A stretch of 9,888 nt of DNA from Alphaproteobacteria bacterium (GCA_016722515.1 JADKJE010000015.1:1-9888), one strand, 5' to 3'; positions 1 to 6,283 are shown, numbered from the stretch's first letter. Made by a program: numbers and translations. The notes: generated by a model not told the origin, from the sequence alone.

Positions 1-2
1 CG

Positions 3-560
3 GCGCATCGGACGGCCCAGACGATTCAATATGCCGAGCTCGGCCGTGGAGCTTCGATCGCGGCATTGACGGTCCAGAAATACCTGCGGTATCTCGAAAT
101 GTCCTACCAGGCAATCTTGCTTGCGCCATGGTTTCGCAACCAGGAAAAGCGGTTGTCGAAGATGCCCAAGATCCACTTTCTGGACATTGGAATCCTGCGC
201 TCATTGACGGGTCGCAGGGGGCCGGTCGATGGAGCCGAGTACGAAAGCGCCGTGGTGGCGGAAATCGTCAAGATGATCCGGACTCTGTCGCTCCCGATTC
301 GCCCTCATTTTCTGCGCACGGTCGACGGTCGGGAAATCGACCTGCTTTTGGAGCGCGAGGATGGATACTTCGCGATCGAAATCAAAATGACAGCGAATGT
401 CTCGCCTCCGGATGCGCGGCACATGCTGGGTTTGCAGGAGATGCTCGACAAACCGTTGTTGGCGTCTTTGGTGCTCAGCCAGGATACCGAGGCCAAGTGG
501 TTCGCCGACAGAAAGACGCATGCTCTGCATTCGGCGTTGCTTCTAGCGGCCGAGACCTGA
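3..560 (+). CDS. AAA ATPase/DUF4143-type protein, C-terminal part (5' end outside window)
   Basis: The frame is open from the left edge to a TGA at 558-560, so this is the last 185 codons of a larger gene. A TTG at 66 could be called as a start, but the conserved sequence runs straight through it. Visible residues 5-35 (QTIQYAELGRGASIAALTVQ, then a KYLRYLE-type stretch) match the small helix-turn-helix that follows the ATPase domain in this family. Residues 50-62 (KRLSKMPKIHFLD-IG) are its usual signature. The C-terminal DUF4143 domain shows E111-I-D113 and E126-I-K128, the D...ExK pattern of a PD-(D/E)XK-like fold. Family members are large P-loop ATPases of poorly known role, sometimes discussed alongside toxin-antitoxin or DNA-processing functions. 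The Walker motifs would lie outside the window. The downstream peptidase starts 23 bases later on the same strand, so co-transcription is possible but nothing suggests a shared function. The family call is firm; the function is unknown. Confidence 0.85.
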   Translation, partial: AHRTAQTIQYAELGRGASIAALTVQKYLRYLEMSYQAILLAPWFRNQEKRLSKMPKIHFLDIGILRSLTGRRGPVDGAEYESAVVAEIVKMIRTLSLPIRPHFLRTVDGREIDLLLEREDGYFAIEIKMTANVSPPDARHMLGLQEMLDKPLLASLVLSQDTEAKWFADRKTHALHSALLLAAET

Positions 561-583
561 CCCACGACCTACCTTGCAAGGCT

Positions 584-1981
584 ATGAACCAGGACGCCTT
601 GCTCGAGAACTGCTCCCGTTCCTTCCCCGACACGATCCGTCGTTTGTCGGAACTTGTCCGCATTCCTTCCTGCTCGTTTCCGGGATTCGACCCGGCGCAT
701 GTCGAGGATTCGGCGCAGGCCGTGGCGGCGTGGTTTCGCGACATCGGTCTTCCCGAGGTGCAGGTTCTGCATGTCGACGACATTCCCCCGTACGTGATCG
801 CGCGCGATCATCGTGCGGGTGGCGACAAGCCAACGCTTTTGCTGTACGCCCACCACGATGTGCAGCCGCCAATGCGCGAAGAACTGTGGGAGTCCAAACC
901 CTACGAGCCCACTGTCCGCGATGGCCGCCTGTATGGGCGCGGTGCCGCCGACGACAAGGCGGGTGTGGCGCTCCACGCGGCATCCATCGAAGCCTGGTAC
1001 AAGACCAGTGGCGCGTTGCCAGTCAATGTCACCATCCTCATCGAAGGCGAAGAGGAAGTGGGATCCGACCACCTGGAATCGTTCATCCAGTCGCACAAGG
1101 AAATGCTGGCCGCCGATGTGGTGGTGATCGCCGACCTGGCAAATTACGACACCGGGATTCCGTCGCTGACAGTTTCGCTGCGCGGATTGGTAGCGGTTGA
1201 AATCGAACTCAAGGCGCTGCGGCGTCCCGTCCATTCGGGCCTGTGGGGTGGCACCGTCCCGGATGTGATCCAGTCTTTCTGCCGGGTTTTGTCATCATTA
1301 ACAAATTCCGACGGATCTGTCGCCATCGAAGGTCTGTTGGATGGCGTGATTCCGCCCACCGAGCAGGAGCTGCTCGACTGGAAGAGCCTGCCGTTCGATC
1401 GCGCCAATTTCGCGAACCAAGGTGGCATTCCCGTTGGCGTCGCGCCCATCGACGGTGTGAACCTGGGGCGGCGTCTGTGGCGCACTCCGGCAGTTTCCGT
1501 CAATGGCATCCAGTCGGGAACCAAAGGGAAGACTGGAAATGTTTTGATGGATTCGGCGTGGGCGCGCATCGGCATCCGCATCGTGCCAGGCATGGATCCG
1601 CGCCGCACCATGGAGTTGCTCAAGGCGCACCTGCAGGCGAGGGTGCCAGCGGGAATGGAGCTCACTATTTCGGAGGAAAGTCTCGCGCCTTCGTGGGGAA
1701 CGTCCACCGAGCATCCCGTGTTCGCTCTGGCCCGACAATCTTTGTTTGTTGGCTACGGCAAAGCGCCGGTGGCCATCGGTTGCGGGGCGAGCATCCCGTT
1801 CGTGGAAGCCGTCACCGAGGCGTTGGGCGGCATTCCCGCGCTATTGGTGGGCGTGGAGGATCCGTGGTGCAACGCGCATTCGGAGAACGAATCGGTGCAT
1901 CTGGGCGATCTGGAGAAGGCGATCAAGAGCCAAGCGGTGCTGTTTGGATTAATGGACAGAAGCTCTACGAGTGAGGAGTGA
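584..1981 (+). CDS. M20-family dipeptidase-like metallopeptidase
   Basis: This 465-residue protein is a probable cytoplasmic di-zinc peptidase that hydrolyses dipeptides or small amides. All M20 hallmarks are present: the YAHHDVQP motif (zinc ligand H90, catalytic D92), GRGAADDK (bridging D123), EGEEEVGS (catalytic E157, zinc ligand E158), the IADLANYD site (D184), the dimer-domain HSGLWGG motif (H217), and the late NAHSENES motif (zinc ligand H432). The length is normal for the family. The frame is open for 152 further codons upstream, but those overlap the preceding gene and look nothing like a peptidase. ATG 584, at the usual M20 N-terminus (residues 14-28, FPDTIRRLSELVRIP), is therefore chosen. 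Its ribosome binding site is weak (GCAAG). The substrate cannot be told from sequence. The stop codon TGA (1979-1981) is the first three bases of the adjacent insertion sequence. The original stop was almost certainly the TAA now at 3219-3221, so the protein end is unaltered. Confidence 0.93.
   Translation: MNQDALLENCSRSFPDTIRRLSELVRIPSCSFPGFDPAHVEDSAQAVAAWFRDIGLPEVQVLHVDDIPPYVIARDHRAGGDKPTLLLYAHHDVQPPMREELWESKPYEPTVRDGRLYGRGAADDKAGVALHAASIEAWYKTSGALPVNVTILIEGEEEVGSDHLESFIQSHKEMLAADVVVIADLANYDTGIPSLTVSLRGLVAVEIELKALRRPVHSGLWGGTVPDVIQSFCRVLSSLTNSDGSVAIEGLLDGVIPPTEQELLDWKSLPFDRANFANQGGIPVGVAPIDGVNLGRRLWRTPAVSVNGIQSGTKGKTGNVLMDSAWARIGIRIVPGMDPRRTMELLKAHLQARVPAGMELTISEESLAPSWGTSTEHPVFALARQSLFVGYGKAPVAIGCGASIPFVEAVTEALGGIPALLVGVEDPWCNAHSENESVHLGDLEKAIKSQAVLFGLMDRSSTSEE
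1976..1978. repeat. Left copy of 3-bp target site duplication (GAG)
   Basis: GAG directly precedes the left IS end and is repeated at 3216-3218 directly after the right end. It is also the last sense codon (Glu465) of the M20 peptidase. A 3-bp match alone is weak, but it coincides exactly with both inverted-repeat ends. Confidence 0.75.
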
Positions 1982-2002
1982 CCCGTTCCCCTGCTGACGG
2001 AC
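1979..2002 (+). repeat. IS left terminal inverted repeat (IRL)
   Basis: It begins TGACCCGTTCCCCT and continues with CTGA and CGGAC blocks. Compared with the reverse complement of 3191-3215 (TGACCCGTCCCCCT, then CTGA and CGGAC), it has one mismatch and two one-base offsetting gaps. The first three bases double as the stop codon of the upstream peptidase. Confidence 0.85.
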
Positions 2003-2026
2003 GCAACGATCAGGTAGGTTGGAGTC

Positions 2027-2358
2027 ATGGAAGTTAAGGCCAAAAACGAAGCGCCGCGCATACGATCCTGAATTCAAGGGCGAGCGGTTAAGATGGCGTC
2101 GAAAGCCGCAACATTGCCGAGACAGCTCGTCAACTCGGGGTTGGCTACAGCCTCCTCAACGGTTGGATCAACGCTGCGGAGCTTGCTCGGAGCAAAGGCC
2201 AGGGGCTGGCGATGGCCTTGGAGGAGAAGGCCCGATTGGCCGCCTTGGAAAAGGAGGTGGCCAATCTCCGCGAGGAGAACGAGATCCTAAAAAAAGCCAC
2301 GGCGTACTTCGCCAGGGATCGAGTCCCTCCGAGAAGTACGCCTGGATCCAAGGGATGA
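2027..2358 (+). pseudogene. IS3-family orfA (helix-turn-helix protein), broken by three single-base indels
   Basis: orfA encodes the DNA-binding, leucine-zipper half of the OrfAB transposase. ATG 2027 has a good ribosome binding site (GGAG at 2021-2024) but reaches TGA after 14 codons. The recognisable OrfA sequence lies in three frames. One extra A in the run at 2042-2046 moves KRRAYDPEFK into the next frame. A one-base loss near 2082-2087 puts AVKMA in another frame. A second loss near 2098-2101 puts the remaining 85 codons in the third frame: NIAETARQLG, GYSLLNGW, then the zipper-like stretch LAALEKEVANLREENEILKK, ending at TGA 2356-2358. From 2101 onwards the frame is clean and normal in composition. 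The helix-turn-helix would be read only in part. Real decay is the simplest reading; assembly indels are the alternative, since all three changes are single bases. Confidence 0.8.
2289..2342 (+). promoter_or_regulatory. Programmed -1 ribosomal frameshift signal of the IS transposase
   Basis: A heptamer A AAA AAA (2289-2295, followed by G) sits in the orfA frame as CTA-AAA-AAA. Five bases later a perfect 10-bp stem begins: GGCGTACTTC (2301-2310) pairs with GAAGTACGCC (2333-2342). A 5-bp inner hairpin AGGGA/TCCCT (2314-2318 with 2324-2328) lies within its loop. Slippery site, short spacer and stable stem are the standard parts of a -1 frameshift signal in IS3 elements. A one-base slip joins the orfA zipper (EILKK) to the orfB frame. 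The geometry is directly visible; its activity is inferred. Confidence 0.82.
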
Positions 2359-3188
2359 AAGGCTCTCACAAGGTTGGCCGGATGTGCAAGGCGCTAGAGG
2401 TCAGCCGCTCAGGCCTGGACGATTGGAGCAAGCGCGACAAGACTCCTGACCACCAGGAATTGAGGGTTGCGATCCATACGACCTTCAAGCGGTTACGGTG
2501 CAACTACGGTCATCGGTCGATCCGACGGGAATTGGTCAAGCAAGGGCATCACCATGGGCGCAAGCTGATACTTCGTCTGATGTCCGAAGAAGGATTGAGG
2601 CCCACGGCAAGCCTTCCCAAGCCTTACGGCAAGGGGAAAGGCGGAGAACATCGAGTTGCCAAAAATCGTCTGAAACGGAAGTTCGAGGTGAAACGCGCGA
2701 ACCGGGTGTGGACCTCCGACATCACCTACATCTGGACCGCTTTCGGTTGGGTTTACCTCGCGGTGATTCTGGACCTATTCTCCCGTCGGATCGTTGGGTG
2801 GTCCGTCAGTGACAAGCCCGATACGACGCTGGTCAAGAGCGCGTTGTCCAAAGCGATTCGGCTACGGCGCCCAAGGCGTTGGCGCCTGATGTTCCACTCA
2901 GACCAAGGCTGCCAATACACGTCCATTGACCTTCAGCAGTACCTCCGCGATTCGGGAATCCTGCAGTCGATGAGTCGGAGAGGCCAGTGTTGGGATAATG
3001 CGCCAACGGAGAGCTTCTTCGGAACAATGAAGCAGGAAACAGGCATCGCCAAGTTCATTCTGGATGACTGCAGTGCCGTGGAGATCGCCATGCTAGATTG
3101 GATCGACGGCTGGTACAATCAGACCCGAAGACACACCACGCTCGATGGATGCAGTCCCATCGAATTCGAACTCAAAATGGCTGCGTAA
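2289..3188 (+). CDS. IS3-family transposase OrfB (DDE integrase domain)
   Basis: This is the catalytic half of the transposase, translated as an OrfAB fusion after -1 slippage at 2289-2295 or possibly alone from ATG 2355, which overlaps the orfA stop. The early part (KYAWIQGMKGSHKVGRMCKA, then LEVSRSGLDDW) is the usual OrfB N-terminus. Next come the HTH_21-like region (CNYGHRSIRRELVKQG) and the rve/integrase core. Catalytic residues are the Asp of TSDITYIW, the Asp of FHSDQGCQYTS and the Glu of DNAPTESFFG; the last two are separated by 35 residues, the D,D(35)E spacing. It ends at TAA 3186-3188, 27 bases before the IS end. The same frame is open back to TTG 2019, giving a 389-codon frame. Codons between about 2079 and 2288 of that frame are out-of-frame orfA and do not look like protein, so the long version is probably not a real product. 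Confidence 0.9.
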   Translation, partial: KKSHGVLRQGSSPSEKYAWIQGMKGSHKVGRMCKALEVSRSGLDDWSKRDKTPDHQELRVAIHTTFKRLRCNYGHRSIRRELVKQGHHHGRKLILRLMSEEGLRPTASLPKPYGKGKGGEHRVAKNRLKRKFEVKRANRVWTSDITYIWTAFGWVYLAVILDLFSRRIVGWSVSDKPDTTLVKSALSKAIRLRRPRRWRLMFHSDQGCQYTSIDLQQYLRDSGILQSMSRRGQCWDNAPTESFFGTMKQETGIAKFILDDCSAVEIAMLDWIDGWYNQTRRHTTLDGCSPIEFELKMAA

Positions 3189-3190
3189 CT

Positions 3191-3215
3191 TGTCCGCTCA
3201 GAGGGGGACGGGTCA
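3191..3215 (-). repeat. IS right terminal inverted repeat (IRR)
   Basis: Read on the - strand from 3215 it begins TGACCCGTCCCCCT and continues CTGA-G-CGGAC, matching the left end at 1979-2002. It starts three bases after the orfB stop codon and ends immediately before the right GAG target repeat. Confidence 0.85.
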
Positions 3216-3218
3216 GAG
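3216..3218. repeat. Right copy of 3-bp target site duplication (GAG)
   Basis: GAG directly follows the right IS end and matches 1976-1978. It is followed at once by TAA (3219-3221), which would be the in-frame stop of the M20 peptidase if the IS and one GAG copy were removed. Confidence 0.75.
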
Positions 3219-3283
3219 TAACCGTTATTAACCCACTCAGCTATATTGAGACTACCACCTTCCAAACTAGACGCTTCAGGTTG

Positions 3284-3289
3284 TATAAT
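3284..3289 (+). promoter_or_regulatory. Possible -10 element (TATAAT) upstream of the acyltransferase remnant
   Basis: A perfect TATAAT lies 50 bases before the likely original start of the acyltransferase pseudogene (ATG 3339). The sequence 17 bases upstream (TCCAAA, 3261-3266) matches the TTGACA consensus at only three positions, so this may be chance in A+T-rich DNA. Promoter rules for this organism are unknown. Confidence 0.25.
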
Positions 3290-3338
3290 CCATCCAAATA
3301 CTTATCCTCACCTTCACCACAAGGTTGAGAGTAGAATC

Positions 3339-3839
3339 ATGCGTATATGGTGCCGTAAAGCCCTGTTTTCTCAATGTGATGCCTATGGAAAGCAGGTTAT
3401 CATTGTGGCCCAAACGTTTGGTGAATTACCATTTTGTGCAGCCCAAAACAATAACCCCCGGAGTGGGTACGGTATTAAACAGAGAGTGTTACATCAATGC
3501 GCAAGGTGGCGTAAAGTTTGTAAAATTCTGCCATATTGAGAATATATTGACTGTCTATTCATCGAATCATAGCTGTAAATCTATAGACTCCATTCCATAT
3601 GGGAAAGATGATATTTTGAAGACTGTGGATATTGGCGATTGCGTGTGGATTGGAGCTAATTTAAGTATTTTGCCAGGGCCAGCTATTGGTGACGGTGCAA
3701 TAATCAGTGTGGGTGCAGTGGTACGAGGTGTACCGTAATACCTTCGTGCGCAATCATGGCAGGCAATCCAGCTGCAATTGTCGGGGACCGTGATATTTTG
3801 AGTTATCAAAGACTTGAAGATCTGAATGTATTTGTTTGA
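3339..3839 (+). pseudogene. Hexapeptide-repeat (LbH) acyltransferase remnant, frameshifted
   Basis: These are remains of a left-handed beta-helix acetyl/acyltransferase of the WbbJ/maltose-acetyltransferase type, which O-acetylates sugars in surface polysaccharides. The pieces lie in two alternating frames. ATG 3339 gives RKALFSQCDAYGKQVII. A frame change near 3400-3415 leads to NYHFVQPKTITPG, then NRECYINAQGGVK and YGKDDILK, then the conserved core DIGDCVWIGANLSILPGPAI and GDGAIISVGAVV. A stop follows at 3736-3738. From 3741 the typical C-terminus continues in the first frame (PSCAIMAGNPAAIVGDRDIL), ending with TGA 3837-3839. The second break looks like a small insertion around GGTGTACC (3727-3734). 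The core retains the IG-x-x-x-x-I hexapeptide rhythm, so the family call is sound, but the catalytic His cannot be confirmed (a candidate is in YSSNHSCK). It runs opposite to the polysaccharide operon and towards its end. It may be a cast-off member of an earlier version of that locus. Confidence 0.78.
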
Positions 3840-3921
3840 GGAATAAGAGCTTTACAGGTAATGGCTTGGTAATGCCAAATAAGATATGAGAACGCGATAA
3901 CGATTGGAGTTTTCTATTGTT

Positions 3922-3973
3922 GAATTGATCTGATTAAAAGGTATTTGTACGCAAATCAATGAAAAGTCAATTC
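3922..3973. repeat. Imperfect nested inverted repeat
   Basis: GAATTGA (3922-3928) pairs with TCAATTC (3967-3973), and TGATT (3931-3935) with AATCA (3954-3958). The alternative inner hairpin is ATTTG-TACG-CAAAT (3943-3956). It lies between converging transcription units, where a bidirectional terminator would be expected, but there is no flanking T-tract and the arms are A+T-rich. It could be chance. Confidence 0.3.
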
Positions 3974-4033
3974 GGACTCTCGCGAAATCCGTGAATCAGT
4001 TCGAGAAAACCGGGTGTCGCTTGAGGTGGAATC

Positions 4034-4051
4034 CTCATACAAAGGTATGAG
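4034..4051 (-). terminator. Short hairpin just after the end of the polysaccharide operon
   Basis: CTCATAC (4034-4040) and GTATGAG (4045-4051) form a perfect 7-bp stem with a 4-base loop, one base beyond the TAG stop of the Wzi-like gene. The position suits a transcript 3' end. There is no T-run after it on the - strand, so it is at most a weak or factor-assisted terminator, or a 3'-end stabilising hairpin. Confidence 0.35.
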
Positions 4052-4052
4052 T

Positions 4053-5510
4053 CTAGTACCTGAATTCGAGACGTAAAGCAACAGGTGCCGAGGGCTTGAC
4101 GCTTTGCGTATTTGTCCAGTATATCACCTTTGCAAGATCAAACCAAGCCGTCGCATATCCGAAACTCCAACCCATATGGATTTCGTTGCGTACCCCAAAT
4201 TTTCCTCCTCCGGCGAGAAAAGTTTTCTGAGTAGTTTCGTTATCTGAAAGAGTGTCAGTCCAACGCGACCCCATGTCAGCACCTTTCCATACAAACTCCA
4301 TAGAGGATTCAAGATGCAAGTTCCCACAGGCTCCATACCCATTGATATTAATTGAACGTGAATTTGGGCCATTATGATTACCTAAAAGATTGCCTTGATG
4401 AGTAGCTTGGACAGTTTTCTCAACGTAATGTGTGTAAACCCATGGTTCAACATGTGAATATTCAAAAATAAGGCCAAAATCGCTCTCATGCCAGCGGAAG
4501 GCATAATGTGAGCCAACCGTATATGCCCAGCGGTTTTTCCAAAGACCATTGAACAGGCTGAATGGCTCAGACATATCGTCGATTAGAAATTCACTGTACA
4601 ATCGTAATCCATGGAATGGTCGAATCTCAACATCAAAAGCAAGCTCACCATTATTGCCATCTTCCAATCCTTGGCCCTTCTCCATAAAAAGTGGAGCGAA
4701 AGGAAAAATTCCAGCTGGCTCTTCGTGATTATACAGAAACATGGCTTCGCTTGCGCCAATCGTGAGCCAGGAAGTTCCGAGCCATTCATATCGGTGGGCG
4801 TATAGGGACCGCGAATCAGTGTTGCTTCTGAACCGGCCAGATCCATCGATTGAAAGCGTCGCCCAAAGAGAGTGGATCCGAAAGTCGCCCCATTCCAACT
4901 GCCAGTCAAAGAATGGGTAAGGAGAAGAATAACTGCCAAGTACCAACGGGTATTCAACGGATGGCCCCCAATGCACCTTGCTGCGCCCAAAACTGAATTG
5001 GCCGAAAGTGGTCATTGCATTTAGCATCCCCTCGTAGCGGCTATATGAGGTATAAGAAAGATTCGAATTGTCTCCACTCTGTTGAAATTCTTGATACTGT
5101 CCGTCCCAAGACCGCAAACTTTGTGTGGTTTTTGCCATAACCATTTCTGCTTCGACCCAAAAGGCAAGATTGTTGGTGGTTCCTACTAGCCGAGCTCCAG
5201 CATCCATAGCCCACCCATACTCGTCATCAGGATTACGAAATTCAAGTCCAATGAGAGGGCTAAGCCTGAGGGTTGTATCACCATGCTTAAATAAATCGAG
5301 GGATTCTATCTCGCCAGAAAAAAGCTGAGGCAAAGCATGACCGATTTTGCCAGAATCAAGTGCTTGTTGATGGAACGCTCGCAAGAGTTGGGGCAAACCG
5401 GAGGTGCGGAGGGTCCGAGCGTCATCGAGATGCAGTAAAGGCAGTGCAGTAACAAAAAGACGACCAAATACAGCAAGAAGACAAATTGAACTCACGCTTC
5501 TACCTGCCAA
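4053..5510 (-). CDS. Wzi-like outer-membrane capsule assembly protein
   Basis: This 485-residue protein is predicted to be an outer-membrane beta-barrel that binds or organises exported polysaccharide at the cell surface. The N-terminus (about residues 6-25, hydrophobic, with Arg4 before it) looks like a signal peptide with a possible cleavage after VTA. The rest is rich in alternating aromatic/polar strands and ends in an aromatic residue (RLEFRY), typical of a barrel. The central stretch FSFGRSKVHWGPSVEYPLVL, followed by PYPFFDWQLEWGDFR, resembles the conserved FGR-WGP block of the Wzi capsule-assembly family (PF14052). A TAA lies two codons upstream, so the start is TTG 5510 or GTG 5495. 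The GTG has a better-spaced AGG (7 nt) but removes the only positive charge of the signal peptide. It is the last gene of the operon, 41 nt after the GT26 gene. No lipoprotein box is obvious. A general porin-like barrel is the main alternative. Confidence 0.72.
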   Translation of the reverse strand: MAGRSVSSICLLAVFGRLFVTALPLLHLDDARTLRTSGLPQLLRAFHQQALDSGKIGHALPQLFSGEIESLDLFKHGDTTLRLSPLIGLEFRNPDDEYGWAMDAGARLVGTTNNLAFWVEAEMVMAKTTQSLRSWDGQYQEFQQSGDNSNLSYTSYSRYEGMLNAMTTFGQFSFGRSKVHWGPSVEYPLVLGSYSSPYPFFDWQLEWGDFRIHSLWATLSIDGSGRFRSNTDSRSLYAHRYEWLGTSWLTIGASEAMFLYNHEEPAGIFPFAPLFMEKGQGLEDGNNGELAFDVEIRPFHGLRLYSEFLIDDMSEPFSLFNGLWKNRWAYTVGSHYAFRWHESDFGLIFEYSHVEPWVYTHYVEKTVQATHQGNLLGNHNGPNSRSININGYGACGNLHLESSMEFVWKGADMGSRWTDTLSDNETTQKTFLAGGGKFGVRNEIHMGWSFGYATAWFDLAKVIYWTNTQSVKPSAPVALRLEFRY

Positions 5511-5551
5511 GGGTTAAGTGACAATCTCTCCGACCTAGACGCTAAAACTTG

Positions 5552-6283
5552 CTAATTGGCAGTGCGAAAAAACGCCTTGAATTTACCAATTAACAACACA
5601 ACCCAATCGAAAAAGAAAAGCCAAAAAAACAAGTGATATTGAATCAAATATCGCGAAATCAACTTTGGCTCGTCGATGATTCTGTAAAGCCAGCGTAGAT
5701 TCAATTTGTCGTACAAAGATGGGTAATAATCAAGCCGCTTTGCGGTTTGATGAAAAAAGCCTCCGCAGGTAAACCCGCAGCCACGCCATCCATATTCACG
5801 TATTTTTAAAAGGAAAGCTTCTTGCCTTGGAGTTCCCATTCCTACAACCACTACATCTGGAGCAGTGCTGGCTAAATATCGACAATACTCATTTTGATCT
5901 TCGCACGTCGAGAAATAACCATTCCTGTACGAAACAATATTTAAACTAGGGTAGCTGTTGTGAATATTAAAAACGGCCATTTCAATTTGATGTTGCTCAG
6001 AACCAACAAAAGCAATCGACAATCCGCGCTCTGAGCAAATACGGAACACCTCTGCTGCCATTGATGTCATATCAAAACTTGTTCGTCGAACAGCAACGCC
6101 CATAAAAAGGCGTAAAATTATAACTAATGATATTCCGTCGACATGCAAAACGTCTATTTTCCTAAAAACCTCAGGATCACTCCTCATCACCAAATATGAC
6201 CAAGGATTTATAAATGTAACCAACGAGCCTTCGGCGAGTAATTCCCTGTGAACAAGCTTTTCTTTTAGAATTCGCAACATCAT
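5552..6283 (-). CDS. WecG/TagA/CpsF-family glycosyltransferase (GT26)
   Basis: This 243-residue enzyme is of the GT26 family, which adds a sugar (for example a ManNAc or ManNAcA type residue, or glucose) to an undecaprenyl-linked acceptor on the inner face of the membrane. Motifs in order: FINPWS (residues 24-29); VDG with D49, the position of the proposed catalytic base in TagA; RRTSFDMT (66-73); GMGTPRQE (148-155); TCGGFFHQTAKR (172-183); YYP (186-188); NLRWLYR (195-201); and EP plus Arg in the C-terminal appendage used for membrane binding. The C-terminus has an extra hydrophobic patch (FFWLFFFDWVVLLIG), consistent with membrane association. The usual DG-x-G around the catalytic Asp is DGIS here. 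Its ATG overlaps the TGA of the Wzz-type gene by 4 bp (ATGA, 6280-6283), suggesting translational coupling; a second ATG follows immediately. The exact sugar cannot be assigned. Confidence 0.9.
   Translation of the reverse strand: MMLRILKEKLVHRELLAEGSLVTFINPWSYLVMRSDPEVFRKIDVLHVDGISLVIILRLFMGVAVRRTSFDMTSMAAEVFRICSERGLSIAFVGSEQHQIEMAVFNIHNSYPSLNIVSYRNGYFSTCEDQNEYCRYLASTAPDVVVVGMGTPRQEAFLLKIREYGWRGCGFTCGGFFHQTAKRLDYYPSLYDKLNLRWLYRIIDEPKLISRYLIQYHLFFWLFFFDWVVLLIGKFKAFFRTAN

Larger units (their letters stand above)
1979..3215 (+). mobile_element. IS3-family insertion sequence, 1237 bp
   Basis: The element is bounded by imperfect terminal inverted repeats that both begin TGACCCGT (left end at 1979; right end read on the - strand from 3215). 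It is flanked by a 3-bp direct repeat GAG (1976-1978 and 3216-3218), matching the 3-4 bp target duplications of IS3-family elements. It carries the two-frame orfA/orfB organisation with a -1 frameshift signal between them, and an orfB integrase domain with D,D(35)E. The matched ends and target repeat point to a simple insertion rather than recombination between two copies. orfA is broken by small indels, so this copy probably cannot move by itself, though a transposase supplied by another copy could still act on its ends. The subgroup within IS3 was not determined; the orfB sequence resembles the IS3/IS51-like branch. Confidence 0.93.
3840..4052. other. Non-coding stretch between convergent units
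   Basis: These 213 A+T-rich bases separate the acyltransferase remnant (+) from the end of the polysaccharide operon (-). I see no coding frame or RNA gene. It holds one imperfect inverted repeat (3922-3973) and one perfect short hairpin (4034-4051), both listed separately. Neither has the T-run of a standard intrinsic terminator. Confidence 0.5.

Noticed and set aside
128..583. Upstream extension of the M20 peptidase frame by 152 codons
   Set aside because: It overlaps the DUF4143 coding region in another frame, has no family similarity, and is low-complexity R/G/S-rich as expected of a shadow frame in G+C-rich DNA.
569..1234. Long open frame on the - strand inside the M20 gene
   Set aside because: It is antisense to a gene with complete M20 motifs; long antisense frames are expected in G+C-rich coding DNA.
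2019..3188. Single 389-codon transposase
   Set aside because: Residues from about 21 to 90 are out-of-frame orfA. The natural product is an OrfAB fusion made by -1 frameshifting or OrfB alone.
1979..3215. IS-mediated rearrangement joining two unrelated regions
   Set aside because: The matching GAG target repeat and the in-frame TAA right after it fit a simple insertion better than recombination between two copies.
3567..3809. Open frame on the - strand across the acyltransferase remnant
   Set aside because: The + strand carries recognisable hexapeptide-repeat sequence here; the - strand translation matches nothing I know.
3857..3879. Direct repeat GGTAATG-x-GGTAATG and the small TTGG/CCAA hairpin
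   Set aside because: Too short and in A+T-rich non-coding DNA, with no neighbouring regulator to give it meaning.
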